Shown here: piece after piece, positions 32,286 to 42,530 of the stretch
How positions within the stretch are numbered: the first letter of the stretch is position 1
How the letters are laid out: every line of letters begins with the position of its first letter
NCBI GenBank assembly: GCA_033064195.1
Contig: JARBJD010000425.1
Span: 1 to 54,146, forward strand
DNA: 54,146 nucleotides
From: Blattamonas nauphoetae
Lineage: Eukaryota; Preaxostyla; Oxymonadida
Direction of reading: 5' to 3'
Made by a program: the position numbers and the translations under genes
Notes under the pieces: model-generated
What the model was told of the DNA's origin: nothing
The model's input: the letters and a program-made list of their open reading frames with translations, nothing else
Databases searched by the model: none

Positions 32286-33014
32286 GTGCGAGGGAAGCAT
32301 GGAGATGGGACTAGATCAAGCTGCGTGGAGTTAGAACACACCACTGCGTCTGTTCTGCGCCGAGTTCATTCGGTGCTTGCTGGGGCGAGTGGGGAGAGAG
32401 AAGAAATCGAGGGAGGCGTGGGAGGAGACACTGAGTGTGAGCGAAACCGAACACAAACGACAGGCGGTGCATATTGGCTATCACATCAGCGCTTATCTTC
32501 GAAACCAGGCTTCATTCACGATGGGGAGCACACACCATATTCACTATTGCCGGAAACACCGCTCTCTCCAACTTCAATCCACTCTGAAGTGAACGAGTTG
32601 ATTGCGTCGTCTCTGATTCAGCCGGATTTTGGCTCACCACATCATCAGATTGTGAAAGTCAACACAATCGGAAGACAGAGAAGTTCCACAATTACAACAC
32701 CGAACAAGCCCATCATCATCACATCCTCTCAACAAACAGGGAAGAAGATGGAAAGAACACCGGAAAGGAACAAGGAGTTGCGGAAGATGCAACAAGGATC
32801 GACAGAATCGAAGCATCAACCGCTCATCTCGAGGAAGAAATCACATCACCGCATTCGCCGCATCCCGATTTGTACGTTTCTCTCCGCTGTCAAGTCCGAG
32901 TTCTCGCTCGCCTGGGCAAGATGCCCGACTCTTCACAACACTCACTCATCCAAAAACAATAAAGGCGCCAGTTGTGTCGCCGAATTGGGACGTGACACGA
33001 CTGGGAACTCCTGA
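32286..33014 (+). CDS. Unrecognised 242-codon open frame after the leucine-rich repeats
   Basis: This is an open plus frame rich in Ser, Thr, Lys and Arg, with NELIASSLIQPDFGSPHHQI the most protein-like part. Two alternative frames overlap it (32377-32592 and the one ending 32285). Further pieces at 33070-33240 (KQTFVDISLLSSPREVSEED) and 33265-33360 may be later exons. No domain is recognised; it is probably the degraded remainder of the leucine-rich-repeat gene. Confidence 0.3.
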   Translation: MRGKHGDGTRSSCVELEHTTASVLRRVHSVLAGASGEREEIEGGVGGDTECERNRTQTTGGAYWLSHQRLSSKPGFIHDGEHTPYSLLPETPLSPTSIHSEVNELIASSLIQPDFGSPHHQIVKVNTIGRQRSSTITTPNKPIIITSSQQTGKKMERTPERNKELRKMQQGSTESKHQPLISRKKSHHRIRRIPICTFLSAVKSEFSLAWARCPTLHNTHSSKNNKGASCVAELGRDTTGNS

Positions 33015-33734
33015 CACACACTCCGTCACTCCTCCAATCGCTCCCCCTCATTCGCAACCGTTCACAGCCCACAACAGAAGCACTGCAAACAATCAACGTT
33101 GAAACAAACATTTGTGGACATATCGTTGTTGTCGTCGCCAAGGGAGGTTTCGGAGGAAGACGAGCAGAACGAGTCTCCCCTGCTGATCTTCACTCCGCCG
33201 GAGAAGCTGAGCCCTGAGGACTCGATGCAGATGGACCAGTACTGACGGACAGCGGTTTGGCAGAGGAGAGGTTCATCCAGGTTGTGGAGAGGTCGATTGG
33301 AACAGCGGGGCAGAAGTTGGACCTGGACTGGCAGCACAACGCCAGGATGCGGAAAAGGAGATGAAGATGGTGATTGCACGACGTTGACACCGAGCATGCA
33401 ACCGATGCGATGGGGAGTGAGAGGTTGAATACGGAGATCTCCCTTCCTCATTTCCACAAACTCTTTTGACCAATCTCCATTGCCCTTCTCTCTCACAACT
33501 CACCTTCACCTGTCTTTATCTTGTTTATCTTCCATGTAATTTCCAATATCATCACCAACCTTGGCTCATTTCACTATTCGATGATCACTGAGCCATCATG
33601 ACATTAATAGTCATAAAAGAGTGAGATTCATGCCAAAAAGAGACTCATATATACGAGAATGACTTATTGGTGATTCATAATGTTGAGACAAGGAAGAACA
33701 AGTTGATCAGACCCAAAGTGAGATGCCGGAAAAA

Positions 33735-34207
33735 GGACTGACTACTGACACGACATTTCTCCAAGTCACCCATGTATAGTTGAAAGTCTGTGGGTCGCGC
33801 TCTTGATAAATAATATCTCCGGCTCTCGGCCATGTTGATTCTTGTGGAGCCAACTTGTGCCACTCATTGGAGTCCTGTTGAGTTAGTAGGTCGACTTCAA
33901 CCGCTAGATGTCGACAGATATGGAATAAGGGGCCGATAATTCGCTCCATACCAGGAGGAACCCTCATATTCTCATACATTTGAAGCCTTGCTTCATCCTT
34001 GTTGTTTACGGCCTGGAGCGCTAGTGCCCACTCTGTCCGCATATTGAAAGCCCTCTGCAGGCTTGGAAAGTACACCTCCGGAGGGGGAAGACCAATAGTA
34101 TGATGCTGGTTTGCCATATTCAATCTTTTGACCAATTCAAGGAGTAACAAAGGGAAGATCATGTCACGAAAGGGGAAAAAGAAGAAAAAGAGAGGAATAT
34201 AATTCAT
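33735..34207 (-). CDS. gag-like region of the DIRS-like element, upstream piece
   Basis: The minus frame starts inside the end repeat and contains TIGLPPPEVYFPSLQRAFNM and LFHICRHLAVEVDLLTQQ. It matches the expected location of the first DIRS gene. It loses coding character near 33735, at the edge of the inserted segment. The insertion is the only obvious break. Confidence 0.55.
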
Positions 34208-34262
34208 TATTTACTGATTTTGACCCAATTCACAGGAAATATACTCAAACTATCTTCATCTC
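34141..34262 (-). repeat. DIRS inverted terminal repeat, 5' end of the element
   Basis: Reverse complement of 25508-25629. The outer 34263-34301 segment is unique to this end and recurs in the internal complementary region. The gag-like frame begins inside this repeat. Confidence 0.85.
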
Positions 34263-34301
34263 GGAATGAAGAAGCCATACATCGTCGATCACTGGAGAGT
34301 G

Positions 34302-35663
34302 TTCGCTCCGACACTCAGCACAAATGAATCGAAGACGACATTCTCAAAGAAAACAGGGACATTCGAAGTTGAGATTGTTGGAACGCTTTTGATTCCGTGT
34401 GGTCTGTTGTTGGAAGTGTTTGAGCAGACGAAAGACAAGAAAGAAGGAAGCCAGCTTCAGTTCGAGCTAAATCTGGACTCAGCACAATCCTTCACTGAAA
34501 AGACCATCAAACTTGCGATCTCCCAAGCAAGCCTGAAGGACTTGAAAGATGAACTTGAATGGCGAGGCCGACTTGTGTTTGGAGAATCGCATCAAACAGT
34601 TGAGTCGATTCTGATTCAGAAGAGCATTTCTGAACGTCGATCGGAAGCCGCTCTGACGAACATGAAATGGTGGCTTCCTGTTGTGATTGTTGCATCGTGT
34701 ACTCTTCTTGGAGTGATTGTGATTGTGGTTGTGTGCCGCCGTCGTCAAAAGAACGAGAAGCAACCAGGAGCAACAACAACACTGACAGAGATGGAAGAAC
34801 AAGAAGATGATGTTGAGAAGATCGCAGTTGATGTTGAAGATGAACACAACCTCGCACTGATTCGGACGACTCGAGAAGAACAATATCACCAAGAAACGAT
34901 GAAGGACGAACGACCTTGTGAAGAATCGACAAGAAAGGACAGTCGAGAGGAGGAGTTGAAATTGGAGGAGATTGAAGCAGTTGTGTGTGACGGGGAGGTG
35001 AAAGTGGAGGTTGTTGGGAAGCGGGAGACGCTGTTCGAGCGACTTCATGGTCGGAACAAGAAAGCGGTGGATGCGATTGTTGTGTGCCGAGCACTGATCA
35101 AAGGACTTGTGACAGCTGGGAAAGACGCAAGATTGAATGGGGCGCTTCTGACATTGTCGCCTCACACAGTGGTTGTTGACTCGTCGAATCGAATCTGCAT
35201 TTTGCCGCCATCTGAAGTGAAAGGAAAAGTGGGAGTGGAGTTGGGGAAGGAGGTAACTGGATCAGTTGTGGAGGGAGAGGAGCGCTGGCGAGCGCCTGAG
35301 CAAGGAATTGGGAAGATTGAAGCTGGGATGGCATCTGAGGAAGTGTCGGTTTTTCGGCTTGGCCTGTTGCTGGTGGAAATGTGGACAGGACGAATACCGT
35401 TTGGAGAGACGGATGGAGTGAATGCGTCTCGGCAGCTGGGGATGGGGATTCTGCCGCCGTTGGGAGGGATGTCTTGTGAGATGGCCGAGCTTGTTGGGAA
35501 GTGTCTGTCAGTTGATTGTGGGTATCGTCCTCGTCTTTTGGAAATGGACGAGGTTCTTGAAAGTTTGAGGAAGAAAGATGGTCAGAAAGTGGAAGGAGGA
35601 GAAGTTCAGAAGAATGCCGCAGGTCAGACAGAGATGCTCGGAGTGCAGTCACTGGTCTCTTGA
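34302..35663 (+). pseudogene. Surface-protein gene, 3' part: membrane anchor and degenerate kinase domain
   Basis: Host sequence starts at about 34302; the apparent start codon at 34266 lies in the end of the DIRS-like element. A membrane-proximal beta-sandwich domain (LIPCGLLLEVFE) is followed by a transmembrane helix at about residues 136-158 (WWLPVVIVASCTLLGVIVIV), a basic stop-transfer CRRRQK and an acidic linker. The last ~190 residues match only the C-lobe of a protein kinase. The APE-like motif is present as RWRAPEQ and a helix-F region as FRLGLLLVEMWTGRIPF, but the HRD/DFG region reads LSPHTVVVDSSNRICIL with no catalytic Asp in the usual context. It is therefore probably a pseudokinase. 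It is the 3' end of the gene beginning at 2061, stops at TGA, and is now cut from its promoter. Confidence 0.75.
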
Positions 35664-36562
35664 GGATCTCTCGTCGTTCCTCTTCCCACTCTCGACGATC
35701 CATCAATCCGATCACCAACGACCAATCATTCCACAACTCTCATCTCACACACACCTTCAATCAGATCAAACAGTTTACACATGTTTGTTGCCATCATTTT
35801 ATTCTCTTGTTTTCATGCTCAGACCACAATGAATCCGTTTCTTTCCATCTTTATATCATCTTCCTTTTCTACTGTCGACCTTTCTTGTCGATGGTTTGTT
35901 CAAATCCTCCAGTTTTTCGTTTGTGGTTCCTTCTGAAATTCTCTTCCTTTGAACGTCATTCTTCCTTGAAGTCATCTTTTCTCGTTTTCAATCAATCCTC
36001 GTTTTCTTTCTGATGTCGACATTTCCTGTCGATGGTTTGTATGTCTGTCTCTTCCAATTGGCAAACAAATGGATTGCTTGTCAGTTGCTCCAGTTTCGTA
36101 CACTCAGCTCGCATCTCATCCAGAACACCATTCCCTCTTTTCGTTTCTTCTTGACATGGTCTCCTTTTCTCAATCATTCTGTTTTTGCTCGATTTGAGAC
36201 CATTGACTTTCCTTGTTTGGAGATTGATGTTTTCATCTCCATTCAGCTCTTCTGTGGGATCGTTTTTTTATCAAAATCGACCATCGAATGATCGAGTTCT
36301 CAAAAATATTGAGAATGGGCTCAGAAACTGCTCATCATTCACGAGAGCTTTAATCAGTTCACCGCATCTGATCTCTCTTCTGTGGATGCTCAGATTGGAT
36401 TCGGAATCCCAAAGTCTGATTGAAGAAGGATTCCGCCTGTTGGAGATTCACAAAACAAACTGAGACGAGAACGCCTCCTGAATGTGAAGTATGTCGTAAT
36501 GAACAACTGAACAATAAAACTGCATGATCAGAGCGATAGGGAGAGAGAGATAGAAACGAGCG
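35664..36562. other. Intergenic region between the kinase part and serpin B
   Basis: About 0.9 kb, T-rich on the plus strand, with no gene supported. Two imperfect copies of a GTCGAC-TTTC-TGTCGATGGTTTG motif lie at about 35873-35897 and 36013-36038. Both neighbouring genes point into this region, so it should hold two 3' ends. No definite terminator was found. Confidence 0.5.
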
Positions 36563-38159
36563 TTACAGAGCGAGGGAGGTGACGAGTCCTTCGAAGAAGA
36601 CCAGTTCGTTCCTCTTGTCTGCCAACGCCACAATGAACGGCCGATCGAAAACAAGCTGTGGGACAGGGGCTTCCGGGGGAGGCATCATCAGCAGTCCCAT
36701 CATGACGGCTGTCGCTGCGGCTGCTTCAACTCCGTTCTCCGCCACTTTCAGGACTGTTTTGTGGATCACCTGGCTGCGAGACAAAAGAGATGGGAGAGAG
36801 GATGATGGGAAAACAAGGGAAGAAGTGGGAGAAGGGAATAGTGTCGAAAGAGGACGATGAATCCAAACTCGATTTTGAGTGGTTGAGGCGAGATTCGGGG
36901 GAACTCGGCAGCATCTGAGAACGCCGCCCCCATCCCAAGGGCAGTCAGTGGTTCTTTCAGTTCTTCTGAACACTCCAGCTCGAACTTCGGAAGATGAAGT
37001 TCGATTCTGGTTTATTCACACAAACACAAGAGCAGAGAATGAAACAGGGAAGAAATCACACCGAGAGGGAGTGCATTCTTTCACAAGTGCCGAAAACTCT
37101 TTTGGGTCGAGATATTTTCCAGCTGTGGAGAGAAGAGCATTCTGCCCAGTTTCTGAGAAGAGCACAAAAAGAATCGCATTCAAAAGGAGAATAATGAACA
37201 CACCGTTTGGAAGAATCAGAACCATCATCGCTTCGGGATGCGCAAAGTCCAGGCACACTGCCGAAACGTCAGAATTGTGACAAGTCCGAAGAGCATGTTT
37301 CATGTGCATCATGTTCACTTTCCGCTTCTCTCCGTCAAACAGCGTGAAGTCCTGCTTCCGTGTCTTCGATTGCTCGAATTTCACTTGGAAATCTTGTTGG
37401 AAGTGGACAGTGTTCACCAACACCATTTTGTGGTCAGGCGCCAGCTGATTAACGACTTGCTTGATCAGGCCCTTCGTATTCGTGCTCACCCACTCGTTGA
37501 TGGCTGAGACAGTCCTGAGAAGAGGCAGAAGGGGAGGGAGGGATGAGATGACGAGAAGGAGGGGGAACGAGTGAAGATGTGATTGAAAAGTGTGATCGAT
37601 GAAATATTGTTAAACAGGGAAATGAACAGATGAATCAAAAATGGACAAACTCTGCTTTTGAGAAATCCATCGATTTGGCTGTCGCGTCGAAGACAGACTC
37701 GCTCTCCGAAAGAAACCCAGCGAAGACTGGAAACTTGTCCGAAATCCACAACGAGTTCGCCATTGTGAAGAGAGGTGCCCGATTCTCCATCTGTCTTCCT
37801 GCCGTCAACATCGAATGAAGCGTGTTGATCTGAATCGAAATAAAGCAGATATTCAAAATATCAAAACAGAAAGCGCATACTGGCTCGTCACTCGATGCAT
37901 TTGGAAGACAGAGGGTCTCCTTCATTGAATGCAGAGTGCTTCCCATCGCTCCATTTCCAGCCATCAGCAAACACTCGTGGATCGACAGCGGTGAAATGAA
38001 AACATTCTTTCCAGACGATCCAAGCAGAGTCGTAAGTTTCTGTCCAAACTTTCCAACACTGGTTGATTGGTCTTGCAGTGATGAATCGAACTTGTATTTG
38101 TCGAACGCTGGAAACACAAATTCAGGGCCTGGTGGTTTTTCAGTGATGATATCGGACAT
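36563..38159 (-). CDS. Serpin, copy B (five exons, intact)
   Basis: The exons are 38159-37651, 37514-37204, 37152-37062, 37006-36869 and 36773-36563. All introns are GT...AG (136, 51, 55 and 95 nt) and the exons total 1260 nt, exactly 420 codons. The protein starts MSDIITEKPPGPEF and has the serpin order NVFISPLSIHECLLMAGNGA (helix B), VNTVHFQQDF (sheet A), IELHLPKFELECSEELKEPL, and the hinge AENGVEAAAATAVMMGLL. It ends with DRPFIVALADKRNELVFFEG. The alanine-rich hinge is that of inhibitory serpins, so it should trap proteases by loop insertion. By hinge counting the cleaved bond lies near Leu-Leu-Met-Met, which suggests a chymotrypsin-, elastase- or cathepsin-like target. The Pro-rich stretch after it is several residues longer than usual. 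No clear signal peptide is seen, so it may be cytosolic. Confidence 0.9.
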
Positions 38160-38579
38160 AGAATCTAGATCAAAATAAAATTAATACATTGACTACACGA
38201 TACTCTTTGAGGAAATCTTGAAGAAGTCGATGTCACCATGTTTGTTATCTGGCCCAAATCATGTTGCCCATCGACCCGTTTTATCTGTCCTCTCTGTTAG
38301 TGCCAACCACGCTACCGTGTTCGCTTCCCTCTCACTTGGTTTGTGGTCACCAGATGTACAAATAAAGGTTGGATCCAATCAACATGATTCTCTGAAAAAG
38401 AGTCTCTCTCCTCAATTGAATTAGCTTATGTGATAGAAATGACTGAAAGTTGATTTATCCATTGTCACTCGTGTCCACAACGAATCATCAACCAATCTGA
38501 GTGATTCATTTGAAAACGAAGAAATGAGGATTCGAATAATGCATTGATCCTCTCTGCGGAAAAATACAAGCACCAAAGA
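38160..38579. promoter_or_regulatory. Divergent intergenic region, copy B
   Basis: Counterpart of 1644-2060, 420 bp between the divergent serpin and surface-protein genes. Conservation between the copies is near complete apart from a small insertion near 38211. No specific promoter element could be assigned. Confidence 0.45.
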
Positions 38580-41500
38580 ATGACTCTCCTCTTGTTCCTT
38601 GCTGAAACTCTCCCACTCACAATAGTTCTGTGTGGGAAGGAAACAGAAAGCAGATCCCTCCGGCTGTTCCTGGACGAGCATTTCCAACAATCAAACAGCA
38701 AGAATTGGAACGGAAACGATATTGTTCATCTTCCAAATGGAATCTTCTCTTCGTGTGGATACCCAGTGATTTCAAGGACGTTGACTCTGGAAGGAATGAA
38801 GACCGAACTCCATATCTCGGCTGAACGGAACGCTATCGAAACTGAATCTGAAAATGGAATTGAATCATCAAGTGCTGATGACAATTCGCTGCTGTCGATC
38901 TTCAGGATTCGAAATTCGACAGTTTCACTGAGATCACTTTGCATCAACAGCGAAGGACGCTCGTCTCTGATTGCGTCAGTTTCATCGTCATTTGTGAGAG
39001 TGTCGGAGAGTGATATTCGCTCAAACGGGATGAACAGTCCGTTTGTGATGCTGACCGGGATGGGAGATGGACAATCAGGTGATATTGGAAGTTGTCTGGA
39101 TGTGTGGAACCGTCGTCACATTTCGTCGTCGCTGTTGTCTCTTGTGCCTCTTGCGGAACTCTCTCGCAAGTCGGATCTGACAGTGAATGCTGGAAATGGA
39201 TGGACAGCAATTGAAGAAAGTGGATTTGCTTCTTCAATTCGGATATCAGCTCGCTCTCTTTCGATCTGTGATTGTTGCTTGACATTTGGGACAGGCCCTC
39301 TGATTGGTTTTGGAAGTGGGAGGGAGATGACAGCACGAAGTGGTGAACATTCAGCCCTGCCTTGGAAGGTGTCTTCGCAGCTGATTTCGAGTTGTGTAAT
39401 GAACACGACGAACACTGCATCAAACGTGAAAGTGGACGAACTGGAAGAGATGGAGTTGACTCAAGTTGTGACTGGCAGCCGAGTCTGTTCGAGCACGAAC
39501 CATCTTTATGGAACAGCGTGTGTGGACATGAATGCGAATGTGATGGGAAGTCTTCTGAGTCTGAACACTTCGTTCTGGTCGTGCTTGACCGACACTCCAA
39601 CCCATCTCGGCCAACACTTCAAAACCCGACAAGACCTCGCTCAATCTGCCTTCTTCAAACTGTGCACATTCAATGATTGTACCTCATCTTTACACGGTGG
39701 TGCGATCCATCTCAATGACAAAGGCTCACTCATCGTCGAAGAATGTTCGTTCCAGACGTGTCAGACCGGTTCTTCCACTGGTGGTGCCATTTTATTCCAA
39801 CCATTGCAAAAAGCCTCATTCATCGCGAAGTCGTCGTTGTTTGTTGAGTGCTCGAGTGAATATGCTTCTGGGTCGATCTTCTTCTTGTCACCATCGTCAA
39901 CCATTGTCAACTGTGTATTTGTCAACTCCACATCATCAGCGTATGGAGGATGTATCTGTGCGAGCTATTGGGACGCTGTCTCAACATCCTCCTCGATCAC
40001 AAATTGCCTCTTCGAGGAGTGCAGCACAACAGGTACAGACCCAAATCACCCGTACAGTGGCGGTGCTCTGTACTTCTTCGACGCAAGTTCCATCCAGCTC
40101 AATTTTCTCAATTTTCGAGGAAACACAGCAACACTCTATCCTGGCAACGACATCATGTTCTTTGGGGTGACTCCTTTGATCACATCGAGAACGATTGTTG
40201 GATGTACGTCTACATCTGACTCTCCTCGACTGCGAGTATATCAAGAAGCAGAAGGAACAGATGATCATCTCCCAACTCCAACAACAACTCCCTCAATTGT
40301 TTTGTGTGAGGCAACAACAAGTGATACAGACACTGCCGAATTCACTCTGAAGATGAGCCAACCAATGACTGGAACAGTTCTGGTGCTGATTGACAATTCT
40401 GGTGGGACTCGAACACCAACAAGCGACCAGGCACCGAACATTGGACGAGTCATCTCTTTCTCATTCGACAATTCCGACTCAAGTTCGTGTCGTGTTCCAC
40501 TTGGCGAGAGTGGCCTCGTCCAAACTCCCCTCGACGCTTATAAAGTGAACACATCGTTATTTGTTGGAAGCTTTGTCCTCTCAGCCAGCTGTGTTCTGGA
40601 CGAAAGCGAGGAGAATACATTGATCACCGTTTCTGGTTCTGGAATCCCGTCTGGCATCCTCTCAGTGACTCTCTCCGACGCCACCGTCCTCGACTTTGAG
40701 TTTCGACCACAACAGACATCCTCCGAAGTGTTGACTGTCCCTCTGACTGGTGATTCACCACAATTGGGATATGGAGAGACGTACACAATCGTCAGTGCTG
40801 AATCGCAAACTCTGCCAACCAGCCCCGTCGCCATACCCTACTCCATCACATTCATCATCCCCAACCCGCCTCGTCTGACGACTCTCAATGAAGCAGAATA
40901 TGACTCAGCGCTGAAGACAGTCAGGATCAGCCTGGAAGGAGTGGATCTTTCAGGAACTCACAAAGTGACACTGTCAGTGAATGGAACAGAGACAGTGACG
41001 ATTGATGTTGTGTTCAGTTCGTCTCAAGGACAACTTGGAGGAATCCTGTTCGACAGCGAAACACCAACGAATGTGAACATGGCATTCAACACTCGATATG
41101 AGATCGTCGAGATGAAGAAAGATGATGTGAAAGTGTTGTGTTTGGGAGCCCTCTCGTTCACCACGAAAACTGAGCCGACTCGTCTTGTGACATTGGAATG
41201 TGGATACGATGAAGCGAAGAAGACTGCTTTGATTCGGATGACTGGCCGAGCATTGGATTCAACGAAGGAATACGAGATTGAGCTTCGTGATTCTGGAAAC
41301 TCGAAGAAAACGATTGAAATGTCATTCAACCCGACATTGTGTGAATGGGAAGGGTCTGCGATTCTGTATTCGGTGTCTGAAACAGTGGAGCTGGAATATG
41401 GGATGACATACTCAGTTCGTGGATTCATGACGAAAGGGGAGACATCACCACATCTTCATGAAGAACTCACAATCACGATTGATGACGAGCCATCACGTTT

Positions 41501-42530
41501 CAACGTTGTCTCGATCACTCCCAACTCCATCCACACCTCCCTCCGCCTCCAGCTTTCAGGAAACGGCTTCATTGGCAAATATCTTGTGACACTCACTTCT
41601 GACTTCTCGTTTGTTGTCACTGCTGAGTCTGCCACATCAGCTGTGTCTGAAGAAATCGCACTTGGATGGTCAGACAGCCTCGCATTCGATGCACCCTTCA
41701 CCATCCAGTCGATCGTCTCTATGAACCCAGATTCGGTCGTCCTCTTGAATGGTACGCTGTCTTTCACAACACCGAAGAAGCAAGATTCACTGTCTCTGTT
41801 TGTGGATGGTGGAACAGGAGAGACGAGTCGGTTTTGTGGAGAATCATCTCGTCCTTGCTTGTCTGTGGAAGTTGGTTGGGAGATTATTGCTGAACTTGGA
41901 GTTCGTCGACCAACGATTGGGATTGTTGACTCAGCGACACTTGGATCTCCGATTCGAGTTGAGAATGGGATGGTTGCACTTCTTTCGAATTTTGGAAATG
42001 TTGAACCGACACTTCGAATTCCGTCATCTGCTTGTGCTCAAGTGGAAAGTGGGATGATTGTTGTGTCGTCGTCGACACTTGAGATTCGGGATGTTGACAT
42101 TGTGATTGACTCTCTCTCTCCTTCGTTCGTTCTCCTTTCTGCAATGAACTCGAACTTGACACTGAAGGAAGGTTCATTTGTTGGACCACAATCGATGCCT
42201 TCGTCGAACGATGAATTGTCAGAAGAGATCTGTTCATGGACGAGTGGGATACTTCAGCTGGATAACTGTGACACTTCGATCGTTTTCACAGTTATTGCCA
42301 ACCTCTCCTTTGGAGCTGTGAACATGAGGAACGGGTCACTGGAAGTTGTGACAAGTTCATTTCATGCCAACTCGCCAAATCTGTCATCTTTCCCTTCGCT
42401 CCGTCGAAACATCCGCTGCTCGGATGGTGGACACATCGAGATTGGGAGTCTGAATGGAGGGGATGGCGTTGGGGACGGCTTTCCCTTCGGTCAGATGGTC
42501 TGGAACACAATGGGCTCGTCTGTCTTCTAG
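38580..42530 (+). pseudogene. Beta-helix / kinase surface protein, 5' part, copy B (truncated by the TIR element)
   Basis: The start at 38580 gives the signal peptide MTLLLFLAETLPLTIVLCG in frame with the whole ectodomain, so copy B keeps the correct 5' end. Residues ~50-480 form Ser/Thr-rich right-handed beta-helix repeats (HGGAIHLNDKGSLIVEECSF, YGGCICAS). Residues ~650-1030 form four beta-sandwich-like repeats of ~95-100 residues, followed by the SLFVDGGTGETSRFCG signature, a second helix-like stretch and GHIEIGSLNGGDGVGDGFPF. At the TIR element the frame runs into element sequence and stops at 42528. The matching transmembrane and kinase parts would lie beyond the window. The product class is a large adhesin-like, membrane-anchored surface protein; the ligand is unknown. 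Confidence 0.8.

Larger units (their letters stand above)
29690..33734. other. Foreign ~4-kb segment inserted within the DIRS-like element
   Basis: The DIRS reading stops near 33735 and resumes near 29690, and the DNA between has no DIRS content. A 7-bp string GTCAGTC lies at both edges and could be a target duplication, but the segment ends do not form clear inverted repeats, so the class is unknown. It holds plus-strand coding pieces, including a leucine-rich-repeat fragment at 31440-31990. From 29.7 to 31.4 kb no gene was recognised; this part is AT-rich with scattered GTCAGTGACTTGA-like motifs. Confidence 0.6.
25484..34301 (-). mobile_element. DIRS-like tyrosine-recombinase retroelement
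   Basis: This fossil element is read on the minus strand: gag-like region, reverse transcriptase/RNase H, tyrosine recombinase, then the end. Its ends carry inverted repeats (25508-25629 and 34141-34262) and there is an internal complementary region at 25690-25785, the DIRS hallmark. Host bases on the two sides join without a target duplication, as expected when a tyrosine recombinase inserts a circular intermediate. The pol and recombinase regions look open. The gag-like region is separated by one ~4-kb insertion, so as a whole the element is broken at that one place. The near-perfect end repeats suggest a fairly recent insertion. Confidence 0.85.

Noticed and set aside
29690-33734. A hAT insertion inside the DIRS-like element
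   Set aside because: The edges share only a 7-bp string and the presumed ends are not inverted copies of each other.
34266-34301. The start codon at 34266 as the true start of the kinase protein
   Set aside because: These bases belong to the terminus of the DIRS-like element and recur in its internal complementary region; the host protein resumes at about 34302.
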